From Motacilla alba alba (lineage: Eukaryota > Chordata > Aves > Passeriformes > Motacillidae), in contig NC_052016.1 of NCBI RefSeq assembly GCF_015832195.1, forward strand, positions 26,743,129 through 26,807,128: a stretch of DNA of 64,000 bases, given 5' to 3'. The notes under the pieces were generated by a model. The model had not been told where the DNA came from, ran no database searches, and saw only the letters and a program-made list of their open reading frames with translations. This document shows, in pieces, positions 14,027 through 24,501 of this stretch. The first letter of the stretch is position 1. The number at the start of each line of letters is the position of its first letter. A program made the translations under genes and the position numbers.

Positions 14027-14161
14027 TTAAAGGGGCTCTAAAATCTCATGTCCAGCTGTGGGACTGTATTCTTCTGAGTAAATATTGTTGATGAAAGCTG
14101 CAAAGTCTTCCCCAGGGGAGTCACACATAAGGTACAACACAGGGTTGTACTGGCGGTGAGT
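14027..14161 (-). other. Exon-like block (possible last coding exon, minus strand)
   Basis: Read on the minus strand, a good acceptor (TTTCCTCTTCCCAG) is followed at once by 44 open codons and a TAA. The peptide has a protein-like mix and starts THRQYNPVLYLMCDSPGEDF, continuing with acidic and aromatic residues to a LEPL end. The frame starts in phase 0 directly after the AG. Possible AATAAA signals on the minus strand lie near 13251-13256 and 13113. I do not recognise a family. The block is short, so chance remains the leading alternative. If real, it would be the 3' end of a gene whose other exons lie to the right. Confidence 0.25.
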
Positions 14162-14669
14162 CTGGGAAGAGGAAATTAAGATTTTTTAAGAGCACTGTGA
14201 GGTCCTCAGGACTGTCCATTTGGCATCAAAAGCTATTGTAAATCTCACTAGTCTGCAAGATTTTGGAAACTACTAAATTGTTCAAAGATCACGTTCCCTG
14301 CCTTCTCCTTCTGTCTATGATGTCTCTGAGGTTCAGCTCTGAAGACATCTCAAATATCTTCCGTGGGCAAGGCAGTTTCTCTCACACCACAGTGAACAGT
14401 GAGAAAGCCCTGTAAACTCCAATACCAATTTTGACAGCCTGGCTCTAAATAGCCATAGGAAGCCCTCAGGCTTTTAATCTCAGTATGATTTCTTTGTCAC
14501 TCTATTCATATAAGAGAGCAAGTTGCCTAATTATGTGAATTAATAGGATTTTATAAAATGATGCTTCTTTTATACTGGAGGTTTGCACTCGTGCCCTTTA
14601 ATGTTGTATTGTAAGAAACTCTAGTCTTGTGCAGATTCTTGTGGTTGTATGGCTAGCTGGTAGGATTAT

Positions 14670-14713
14670 TTCCTTGAGTGGAAAAGTTGCTATTCCTTGA
14701 GTGGAAAAGTTAC
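14670..14713. repeat. Tandem duplication, period 23 bp
   Basis: TTCCTTGAGTGGAAAAGTT occurs twice, 23 bases apart, and the 19-base core is identical in the two copies. Confidence 0.85.
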
Positions 14714-15302
14714 TTGACTCCACTGAAGATTTGTAGCAATAGTAGCAGGGGCAGGCATTCTTTTTGAGGTATTTGTAGGCTGTAAATGCATATTACAATA
14801 ATCAAGAAAGCATTAGACAAGCATTTGAAATTCCACAATTTTACATGGAAGCAAGTGCCACAAGATAACAGCTGTGAATGTTTATAAATTGCACGTGGAG
14901 AATATTGTTCCTCTTACAAGGATAGACTGCAAATTGGCAAAGTTGAATTTCTAGATAATGGGAGATATTTTATTACAAAGGAAGTGTACATGATTTCTAC
15001 CTCAGTTATGTAGAATAGAGTGGTTTTGTGAGACATTTCAAGTAAAATGAATTTTAATGTAGGACTTCTTTTCTTATAATGAAACCTTCCAGCTGCATCA
15101 TATCCCTTGTATGAAGCCTTGAAAATTTGTTTCCTAACAAAGCTAAGAAATGCTTAGCATATAAGTTCCCTTTGAATAACCATATTGATCCTAAAAATTT
15201 TTGCTTTTTGTGCTGTTTCCACCCTACCAGAAGGGTGGAAGCCTTTTATAGCCTTCTGCATCTTCTCAACTGTGGAGTGCTTTATTATTATTATTATGAT
15301 TA

Positions 15303-15385
15303 TTGGTTTGTTTTTGGGTTTTTTGGGGTTTTTTTTGGTTGTTTTTTTTTGTTTGTTTGTTTGTTTTGGTTTGGTTTTTTTTGTT
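15303..15385. repeat. G/T-rich low-complexity tract
   Basis: About 80 bases made of T with G, GG, GGG and GGGG interruptions, preceded by an ATT trinucleotide run at 15280-15295. The long frames rich in F, V, G and L that cross it are artefacts of the composition. Confidence 0.85.
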
Positions 15386-16146
15386 TTGCTTCAGTGATTT
15401 GTTTCAGTCCTGGATAACAAATTGGTTTCTGAGTTTCTTCTCTCCAGGATGTTTTAAAATGCCCATTGATGTACTTATTGTCCTCAATCAGCAGAAGACC
15501 TCACACCTTTCTTTTGAGAAGAAATTTTTTCTCTTAGACTGTCTGTGCTTTCTAGCTAATTGTTATTCCCTTCTTGTTTTCTTAGCTCTTACAGTCTTGC
15601 AATTTATTCATAAGTAATTTCTTATAATAGATTGTACCCTTGTTACTTTCCTTCCATCCATTATACTACATTCTGTTCCTCTTTCTCTCCCCCCTTCACC
15701 CTCCTTCTCTCCTTCTCGTTCACTTTTTTTTTCATTTGGTAACTGACATGCTGCATGTCAATATTGCTGGTTAAATTAAATCATACCAAATGCAAATCTG
15801 TAGTAACACAATGGTAGTAATTTTTGTTCCAACCATATTCAATTTAAGCATTTCTGAATTCCTTGGTGTTTATCTTCTTAAACCCCTCATTAGCATAGAA
15901 ATGAGCATCTCTCATTTCCTGCTATCCCCCATCAGATAGCAAGGTGTCTCAATTTTATGAGAAAGACATGAAGTTTTAGGATAGATTACATGGTTTGACA
16001 AGAGCATGCTGTGAACCTGTGGTTTAGATACGGACTGTATTTTTGATCTCTGGAATCACAGTTTTTGTTTAGTACTCACATACCTCAACCCGAATGACGT
16101 AAGTGGACACTCTACTATGGGGAAGATATTCAATGGGGATAAGATC

Positions 16147-16672
16147 ACAGATTCACAGAATCAGCCAGGTTGGAAAAGATATCTTGAGGTCATCGAGTCC
16201 AACCTGTGACCATACACCTACCTGCTAACCAGACCATGGCACAGAGTGCCACATCCCATCTTTTTTCAAACACCTCCAGGGATGGTGACTCCACCACCTC
16301 CCTGGGAGGACCATTCCAATGCCCAATCATCCTTCCAGTGAAGAAATTCTTCCTAACATCCAACCTAAACCTCCCCACGCAAAGCTTAAGGCTGTGTTTT
16401 CTTGTCCTGTCACTGCTTTCCTGGGAGAAGAGACTCGCCCCCATGTGACTACAATCACCTTTCAGAAAGTTGTAGAGAGTGATAAGGTCTCCCCTGAGCC
16501 TCATTTTCTCCAGGCTAAACAGCCCCAGCTCCCTCAGCTGAGGAGAATATTGGACTTGTGTTCCAAACCCTTCATCAGCTCCATTGCCCTTCTCTGGACA
16601 TGCTCCAGCACCTCAATGTCCTTCCTAAATTGGGGGCCCAGCACTGAACACAGCAGTCAAAGTAAATGAAGT
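16147..16672 (-). mobile_element. CR1 LINE, 5'-truncated, with end of the pol ORF
   Basis: This is the clearest transposon in the window. Read on the minus strand, it encodes the C-terminal end of the CR1 ORF2 polyprotein (endonuclease plus reverse transcriptase). Recognisable pieces in order are [12 protein letters not shown], then [35 protein letters not shown] and [13 protein letters not shown]. The last part, 16190-16504, is still open for 104 codons. Upstream there is a frameshift near 16540-16560, and the first part runs into a stop in its own frame. The 3' end at ~16147 carries ATTCTGTGAATCTGTGA, the usual CR1 octamer tail. Catalytic reverse-transcriptase motifs are missing because the copy is truncated, so it cannot move by itself. 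CR1 normally makes no clear target duplication, and I see none. Confidence 0.96.
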
Positions 16673-16685
16673 ATTGCAGAGACAG

Positions 16686-16708
16686 AAACACCTCCTGGAG
16701 AGGTGTTT
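16686..16708. repeat. Perfect hairpin, 9-bp stem
   Basis: AAACACCTC and GAGGTGTTT flank a five-base loop, CTGGA. The hairpin sits just outside the truncated 5' edge of the CR1 copy and directly against an AT repeat. Confidence 0.8.
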
Positions 16709-16760
16709 ATATATATTATATATATATAAATATATCTGTTTATATATATAATTGTATATA
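16709..16760. repeat. (TA)n-rich microsatellite
   Basis: Imperfect TA dinucleotides with AAATATATCTG interruptions. Together with the hairpin before it, this may mark the pre-insertion site or a later expansion at the CR1 edge. Confidence 0.85.
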
Positions 16761-17616
16761 AAAATCTACCCACTCCTCTGGACTAGGTGCTATAAATATA
16801 CAGTTCAGGTGAATATTGGTGCGTTCACATGATTTGCTTGCTTATCAGTGACTTATAATGTCAAAAAGGCAACCATGCCAATGCAGAATCTCATTAACCC
16901 CTGGCATATGAGCATATAATTATGCAAATATAAGAAAAATTTACAAAGATTTATATGTATTTTGATGCTGCACTTTTTCCTTATCAGATAAGCTATGATA
17001 CTCTAGCTTTTACTTAACAATTTTGCAAAAATTATTTGGTTTCATGTTGCTATAAATTGGCTCATAATTTGACTTCCTTGTTCTGAAGCTGTGGATGCCT
17101 GTTATTGTAATGGAGCAACATTAAAAGAAAAAAGTCTTAAGTAAGAGTCAGAAAAGAACTTTATCTCCAGTTCATGTCTAGAATCTAATGTGTATCATGT
17201 TTCATATGTGAAAAAGTGGATTTCACAATCAGTGATGGGAACGTGGAAATCTAAGACATGAGAGCACATGAGTGAAACTGTTGATGGGATTCACGTTAGT
17301 TTTGGAGTGAAGCTGACAGCCTGGGGAAAATGTAAATCTGTTAGCAGTAGCATGAACTCTTCTTGTAAAGGGAGCTATTCTAAAACCAGTTAAATCCACA
17401 GAACAAATTCGTCTTCTGGTTGTGTGGCTTCAGAGTAGGAACTGTAAAGAATTTGGAAGAGAGTTCTGCATAATATAAGTTGCTGAACAGTGCTAGGATT
17501 GATGGCCATCTCCACAGCAGGAAGCTCCAAAGAGCAGCTTCAGCTCAACTAGCATAAAATCCTTCTGGCCACCTGCACTAGTCCTGGCTGCAACAGCCAC
17601 TGTGGTGCTGGGACAA

Positions 17617-17832
17617 TCACATTAACTCCTGGGACAGCGTGATGCTGTGAACCGTCTTTGCAAGAGGAGTGTTTCTGCTCTCCATGAGCAGGCTGTTCCT
17701 CCTGTGGCAGTAACAGACAACAGCTCTGCCCAGTGGAGCTGACTTGGGGTTGAAGGTGTAGAACTGGAGGTTCATTGAATTTAGATAGACATCTGAATTG
17801 GATCTATTTGTCATTGTGTGATAATGAGATGT
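17617..17832 (-). other. Exon-like open block on the minus strand
   Basis: On the minus strand an acceptor-like GCATTCACCTCAG is followed by 71 open codons ending in TGA. The codons differ from the AT-rich surroundings: many end in C or G (AAC, CTC, CAG, TTC, TAC, ACC, CCC, AAG, GGC). The peptide includes NLQFYTFNPKSAPLGRAVVC and ends with TLSQELM. The open frame continues to 18030 without a splice site, but that upstream half is lysine-rich and looks like translated low-complexity DNA. I do not recognise a family. The local GC rise could itself explain the long frame. No strong donor precedes the stop, so if transcribed it would be a terminal exon. Confidence 0.22.
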
Positions 17833-19450
17833 CTGAGGTGAATGCCTGTACTCATTCAAGTCAGTCACAATATCTGTCTGGTTTAGGATTTTTTTACATT
17901 TCTTTTTATTTGTTTTACCAAACCAATGACTTTTTTTTTCTGTGGATTTTTTGTTTGTGGGGCAGAAGAGGGTGGTTGCTTGGTTTCTCTTTTTTCTTAG
18001 GGGGCAGGTGACTGCATTTGTTTTCATCAAGAAACTTAATAAAATAATAAACTGGACCCTAAGTCTTTACTCTTTTCTGAGGCTCCACTATGACCTCTGA
18101 TAGCATTGCTTTTTAGTTGTTCTGACGGTACCAATATTAAACTCACAAGTTTTCCTTGTTTTCAACTGTAAAAAAAAAAACTTGCTTTCAATCCTCTACT
18201 TTCATTTTTTTGTTGCTGAACTTTTTGAAAATACAATATAGTAGAGTCTGCATGAGAGCTGAAATTGCTTACAGAGAATTTTACAGTAAATTGATATCTA
18301 GAAATACTGTATTGCTGGGAAATGGTCTATTTATCTTGGGATCAGGGCAGATATGATAAAGATATGAAACATGATCATCAGAATTCTATGCCTTGGGCCA
18401 ATTTCAATTCAAAGCTAAGTACAAACAAATCCCACCAACTTTCAGAGGCTGACATTGCTTTACACCAGACGTGTTTTTTATCCAGATATACTTTCTGATA
18501 AGATATAGCTTATGTTTTCTATAAAATGTTTCAGAAAAACTATATTGTACTGTGACATAAATCACAAAAAGTGAAGCCTTATGGATTCTATCTGTACAAA
18601 CACAGATTTTATTATGGCATATATTCTTTGACAAGGAAAATATTTACATATAATGTACATCTTGCTGACTGAATTGTGTTAGCATACCTATAATGAAAGT
18701 TTGACTTGAAATCTGCCTCTTATCTTGGATATAATTCCAAGAAATAGTTGTGATTGAGGGGGTTATATATTTATATATTTCATTTATTTTAAGAATATAA
18801 TACTACTGTTATCTCTGTTTTTCAAGCTATCCAAGTGTTTTCACCTGATGATAATTTTTAGGATCAGATTCTGGATACTCTGCTGTTTCCTCAGTCAGGA
18901 TATCATGCACTTCTACACTCTCTTGCTTATTAGTGGACAGGAGGAGTCATATTCCTGAAAACAGAAATATCAGGCTCCAGTCCTAAAAAAGCCTCTGAAG
19001 AGTAGCTATGTTCACTTATCCATCCTAATATAAATGTGTGGATGGGAACGTCTGAAGCTGTCTGCGCATGGTACCTCTGTATAGCATCACTGTACTATCT
19101 CAATTCCAAAACTGCAAGTAGATATCAGGGTAGAAGGATTTGTGATAGATACAGCCTAGAGGCCTGGTTCTGAAGAGTTCCACAAATCCCTTGATCACAC
19201 AACCTCCTCCCCTGCCTTCCCAAACATATTAACCTAATACCATGTTCACATGCATCGTGGCTTGCAAATTCTTCAGCTTGCTGCCCATCTTCTACCTAAG
19301 GTAAGCTGAATTTCAGGGACACACTGTCTTTTAAGAGTGTACCAGGGGAAGAGTTTCTGTGCACCACAGCCTGAGAAAAGACTGATAAATGTGGCACCTC
19401 TGTGCTATGAGGTTTAAGCTCTTACATCCTTAAAAAATGCTCTGCTACAG

Positions 19451-19489
19451 GATACATCTGAGATGGAGATCACATCATTGAAGCTTAAG
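19451..19489 (+). other. Exon-like microblock bounded by AG and GTGAG
   Basis: A 39-base block lies between GCTCTGCTACAG and a strong donor (AAG followed by GTGAGC). It is open in phase 0 as DTSEMEITSLKLK. It is too short to identify, and a chance match is easily possible. Confidence 0.12.
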
Positions 19490-21358
19490 GTGAGCAGAGG
19501 GACTGCAAGAAAAGCAAGATCAGCTTGGACCTGAGGGGTAATAACCTGAGGGAGCCTGGCTGGCACCTTGGTGTCTGGAGGCAAGAGGGTCTCTGCTGGC
19601 AGTGGGGCTGATGATCCATGCCACTGCCTGTGTTTCGTGTCGAGTTTCCTGAAGGGAATCCGGCTGTGACATGCTAGGATTTAGGTGGAACAAAATCTGC
19701 TGAAACCCAGCTTAATGGTGTTCACTTTTAGGTTCCCATTTCAGACTGTTGGGGGCAGAGCTGTCAAACTGTCAAACTATGACTCAAAGTTCTAGTTTCT
19801 GGTTACTGCAATTTTATTCTGCTGGAATTCTATAGCTTTTATAGCAGCAGCTCCTGATTTACAACAGCATAGGGATTACCAGAAATAAGACTTGATGTTC
19901 TCTGATGGAAAAGCCTTATTGAGTTTAATAGCATATAATAAGATTTCCTAGGGTTTCTTTCTCTTTTTTTCTTTCTCTTTATTCCATTTATTTTGCTAAT
20001 TGAATCACATGTGAAGAGATGGTTAGAGAACATCGCTATGATTTCTGTAGGGGTGACTAGTCTTTATCAAATTGTCATAGACTTAGCAAAAGAGTCCTTT
20101 TTTGTTCTGAATCCCCTGAAAATTCTGTAAGATTTTATTTTAAAAGTTGATAAAATACATTTCTGATTAGTTTTTGCCATTGCAGATTGTTCAACACATG
20201 TATTTTCAGCTACAACACTGAGGCATTATAAAGCTTTTTGAGTCTGAATTTTGTTCCAGTTTAAAGTGCCATAAATTCTTCCTTTTCAGTGTTTCTCAAA
20301 TTTACATCAGTGTAAATGAGATGTGATTCAGTCTTGCACTGTGTCTAGAGAAATTGTTTTCTTCTGTCTTAGACATTTTGTTAAATTGAGTGCTAATAGG
20401 GTACCAGGTTTGCAAAGCAAACAAGAAATGAGTATTTTCTGGTCTGAGCAGATGAATTTCCCTAAATTTGCTGCCAAAATAAATCCCCAAAACAAATGAT
20501 TTATGAGCTTACTGAAGCAAAATGGTTTATTCAAATAATTACTTACTAATAGAGGAAGTTTGAGCAATGATACTTCTAATAATGAAGCTGCCGAGAGAAC
20601 CTGATGCTTAGGGAGATTATGAGGGATTAAGACAGATTCTTTCTCATTCTCTCAGCTCTGCCACCATCCTATCGAGAATGGAAAGAGGAGCATGTACCTT
20701 AAATGATGAGAAAGAGGGCAGCTCTTCTCAGGAAACATAGCAAAGTTAGGGTTGCAATTTAGTACAGTTTAAGCAAACATATAGGTTACACTTCTAAAGG
20801 TACAGGCTTAATTTACTGATGTTGATTAGATCTGAGAAAGTCTGAAAACATAAGCTGGAGGAGGTCAAGGATAAAATTTTTTTTGGTTTACTTTTTTCCC
20901 CTCAATTTAAATTTGAGGGTTCTAGAAGTTCACAAGCCTAAAGGGAGTTTAACCATGACTAAAAGCAGATCTTCAAAGCATTTAAGGCACTTAAACTTTG
21001 TACATTATTCCTTCTCCACAGCTAGACTACTTTAGATAAAATAAAACAATGCCCAAGTATTTGAATGTTGGGAATTCCCAAGTGTATTTTCTATCCACTG
21101 TCCAGCAACCAATTCATACAATTCTTCATGGCTTATTCCCCCTCCTCTGAATTTCAAATTTCTGGTGAGCAAAAAAGAAAAAGGATCACTTTTGTTGTCA
21201 TTCCTTATAGTGAAGCTGCATAGGTGGAGGAGCAGTTGCACATAAAATTACAAGAGTAACAGTAAAACAAACTAATCTGAAGTCGTTTCAGTAGTGAAAT
21301 ATTCCTGCATGATGGTAATAGAGAACTCTGAGTTGCAGCTCAGAATTGTGATAAGTTT

Positions 21359-21480
21359 TATACATACATATATATTTATATACATATATGTATATAATAT
21401 ATTAAAAACCCCACAAAACCCCCAAAACAAACAAAAGACCCTGAACAAACAAAACAAACAAACAACAACCAAACTAAGAA
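21359..21480. repeat. TA microsatellite joined to an A/C-rich tract
   Basis: About 44 bases of ATACATA and TATATA repeats are followed by about 78 bases made almost only of A and C (AAAACCCC, CAAAC units). The second part belongs to the group of A/C tracts that recur in this window. Confidence 0.85.
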
Positions 21481-22338
21481 ACAAAAATGCCAACAACCCC
21501 TCTCTCCCCCTCAAAACATAAAGGAAAAGTTGTGGCAGTGGAGAGAGAAAGAGAACTCTGGAAGCTTCCTTTCTTCATCTGTTTATTAAATAATTAACTA
21601 AGAATATAAAAATCTCTACCCAAACTTTCCAGGGATATCACATTTTTTCTCAAAATGCTGAAATGCCCAGTTAGGTAAATGTAATTGTTTATATTAGAAG
21701 GCCATATCTAGGTCTTGAAATAAACTTGTTTTGTGACTGTTCTAACCAGAAGCAGTAACATCACAAGGTTTCCCATCACTTCTCCTGAAGTCATTCTTTA
21801 AGTGGCTGTAATGGCCTCTGATGGGTGGATCTGAGACAACTAAAATTTTGAGGATCTACTATCTAGTCAATTACTATTTTTGACCAGGGGCTGCCTCACA
21901 ATGGGATTCGTGGAGAAGCAGAAGTTGCCTCAGCAGTCACAAGAGGCATGCTGTTGCTGTGGCACTGAAAATGCCTGCGAGTTGTAGGTGAGGCAGAAGC
22001 GTGTAGGAAGTGCTGGTAAGGATGGGTGTTTCTCTCTGGATGTAGCAGGAGCAGTGACTGTAGCTACTGTTGTGTATTTAGCATTTGGGCCAATTTGAGA
22101 CATTCACAGACAGAGCAGCCCTGATGCCTTTCCCTTCCCTTTCTGTCCTTTCTGTAAGGAAAGAAAATTCCACCTCGCTCAGTGCACATACTGGTCTGAA
22201 TCAGCCGCACAAGTGCAACGCTATTCACATGTGCTACAACTTTCCAGCTGTTCTTCAAGTGTGGGAACAGTAGCTCCTATGCATTAAACCCTGTGACTCA
22301 TTTATTACAAGGCATGCAGTGAGGAATCAAAATCAGAG

Positions 22339-22753
22339 TGTGGCATTTTCTCTGAAAAAATCTCTTCGCCCAGGATTTTTCTCCTGGGAAGCTGAGAAGC
22401 CTCAGAGAAGAGGAAAACAATTCTTATCTCATTTGCTTCTCCTGTGTTTTGCTCCTTTGAAATGTGTTTGGACATTGTTTACCCGCAGGTGATTGTTTCA
22501 TTGGATTCTGGTCTGAGTTATTTTGACTCATTGGCCAATCAGGACCAAGCCGTGTCGAGACTCTGGAAAGAGTAGTGAGTTTTCATTATTATCATTTCAG
22601 CATTTAGTAAGTATCCTTTCTGTGTTCTTTAGTATAGCATAGTATAGTATTTAATATAATACCGTATAATAAAGTAATAAATTAGCCTTCTGAGAACATG
22701 GAGTCAAATTCATAATTCCTGTCTTCGTCAGGCATTCCCAGCAAATACAATAG
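22339..22753 (+). mobile_element. Solo LTR of a songbird endogenous retrovirus
   Basis: This ~415-bp element starts with TG and contains the U3 landmark GGATTTTTCTCCTG, then GAAGCTGAGAAGCCTCAG. Further on are a TTGGCCAATCA box and AATAAA signals at 22668-22673 and 22676-22681. After those comes GAGAACATGGAGTCAAATTC, typical of the R/U5 part of abundant passerine LTRs. The five bases CAGAG occur directly before (22334-22338) and after (22754-22758) and may be the target-site duplication. The 3' end would then be ATAG instead of the usual CA, so the right boundary is uncertain by a few bases. No internal viral sequence is next to it, so it is a solo LTR left by recombination. I assign it to the ERVL side only tentatively. 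Confidence 0.88.
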
Positions 22754-24177
22754 CAGAGGAGTGAAGAAGAGATGGGACAGTAAAATAGCCAGAGGATACT
22801 GAAAGCTCTGCAAGAAAATATGTTCTCACCTTGTCTCTGTCATAGATCTCTACTGCTACCTGAGTCACTTAACCCAAACCCAAACTTAGCACACATCTTG
22901 AGTGCCCATGCTGCAGATAGGTCAGGATGCTGTCACAACTGACACAACACCCTGGAGTGTGTTTGGGAAGCATTCCAAAAAATTAGGTCATAAACACCTC
23001 ACATGACTTGTCAAAACGTAGCAAGTGTCACTTACAGGTTGGCATCTCATGGAAATAATAATTTTAGAAGCACTTTGTGAAGTTTTTTTTCTATTTTCAT
23101 TTTATATCTGGGTGTACTGGGCTTGCCAGTTCTTCCTGAGTTTGACTGGAACTGGATTCCCTTATGGAGGAGGTGTCTGGTGTTGTCATGAGAAATGAAG
23201 AAAGGCCTATCCATTTGAATGTTTGCTCTGTGTCAGGAGGTGGCCCACAGGCTTAGGTAGCAGCAAATCAGAGCCTGCAGAAATCTCTTCCTGCCCTTAG
23301 CAGTGTGACCCTGATCCTTCTTCCTGAGGAGAAAAGGAATTGAAACATTCAAGAGCTCTATAATCTTTAAGTAACACCTCCCCTGACAGTGGGTAGCAAC
23401 AGAGATAGACCAGCAGGTCCCTTTCCTTCTTGGCACAATCTGGCTAGGTGGGACATGATGCATTCCCATGACTTCTGAAGGCTGAGAGCAGGCTTATGAA
23501 TTCCAGGAAGAGCTGGAGAAGTGCTGAGGCCACTGGGGGAAAAGGTGATGCTGGGAAGATAATGGGGATGAGGTTATTGAATAGCTGCTGATTAATGGAG
23601 CACATTGAAACCTGTGCATCGCATTAGGCAGGATCCTGTGGGGAAAAAATGTCATCTGATTGTGTTTACTAAAGATTTCATCATAATGCAACATGAATAA
23701 AAGAGCTGGAGGAAGTACAGGAGTTTTAAAATGGTGTTTCTTAACTGTGAATACCCAATCATTGCGGTCTTAATGGTCTTTTTTAAACAGTGTATTTTTC
23801 TCTAGGCTTTGCAGGGATGCTAAATAGGCAGCTATTTGTAAATAGCTAGTTAAGAAGCTTTTTTTTTTTTTTTAGCCCTAAAAGGATATGTTGGTTTTTT
23901 TTATCCTAAAGGTGGCTATTTCCCTTAAGATGTATTTCTCTCTGGAGAAGAACTGCTAGCTCAGGGCAGTAGTTCCTTTGATTTTCACACTCTTAAGTTA
24001 TTCTCCCAAGGCCAGCATTGCAGGCTGCTCACATACTTGTTACTCCAAATGCTCTCTTCCCAAATGTGCTTTTGTACATCTCCTCTCTGCATCTTAGTCA
24101 ACATTTTTGCTCACTCACTAACCAGCTGATGGTCGAAAAGAAAAAGGCATTAAAAAACACAGTGCTTTAGGGTTACC

Positions 24178-24232
24178 AAAAAAAAAAAAACAAACCAAAA
24201 AACCAAAAAAAAAAAAAAAAGAACAAAAAAAG
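24178..24232. repeat. A-rich tract with C interruptions
   Basis: Two runs of 13-16 A are separated by CAAACC and AACCAAA segments. It may be a decayed poly(A) tail of a retroposed copy, but nothing upstream is recognisable. Confidence 0.85.
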
Positions 24233-24259
24233 CTCATTATGGGCTTTAGCCAGTGACAC

Positions 24260-24300
24260 ATCTTGTATGTACATAAGTACTATCTTGTATGTACATAAGT
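24260..24300. repeat. Tandem duplication, period 22 bp
   Basis: ATCTTGTATGTACATAAGT is present twice with exact identity, 22 bases apart. Confidence 0.88.
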
Positions 24301-24471
24301 CCTACCTTGATTGATTTTTTTGTGGACATATAAATTGAAAGACCTAAGTAAAAGACATCTGACATATATGGAATGCCATTTATTTGTTTTCTCAATGGCA
24401 ACAATGCACAAAAATGCTAGAATTGTGCTAATCTGGAACTCCTTAGAAAACGCCCTACAAATACCGGAAGT

Positions 24472-24501
24472 ATTTGGGATGAGTTCATTTGGGATGAGTT
24501 A
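24472..24501. repeat. Tandem duplication, period 15 bp
   Basis: ATTTGGGATGAGTT is duplicated directly, with one base different at the end of the unit. Confidence 0.85.

Larger units (their letters stand above)
10852..16146. other. Region without recognised genes
   Basis: Between the microsatellite and the CR1 copy there is no gene I can name. The region holds the local repeat at 11.14-11.24 kb, the exon-like blocks at 11.70 and 14.03 kb, a 23-bp-period duplication at 14670-14713, and a 9-bp-stem hairpin at 15217-15240. It also has a G/T-rich tract at 15303-15385 and a pyrimidine-rich stretch near 15680-15740. Open frames on both strands at 13638-13936 overlap each other and look like chance frames. 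Confidence 0.55.
16761..22338. other. Region without recognised genes
   Basis: AT-rich unique DNA between the CR1 copy and the first LTR. It contains the exon-like blocks at 17617-17832 (minus) and 19451-19489 (plus). A TA-rich microsatellite at 21359-21402 runs directly into an A/C-rich tract at 21403-21480. I recognise no transposon here. Confidence 0.55.

Noticed and set aside
20656..20740. Good acceptor (TTCTTTCTCATTCTCTCAG) followed by a 27-codon open end
   Set aside because: It looks much like the listed exon candidates but has no donor, poly(A) signal or recognisable peptide. It mainly shows how often such blocks arise by chance.
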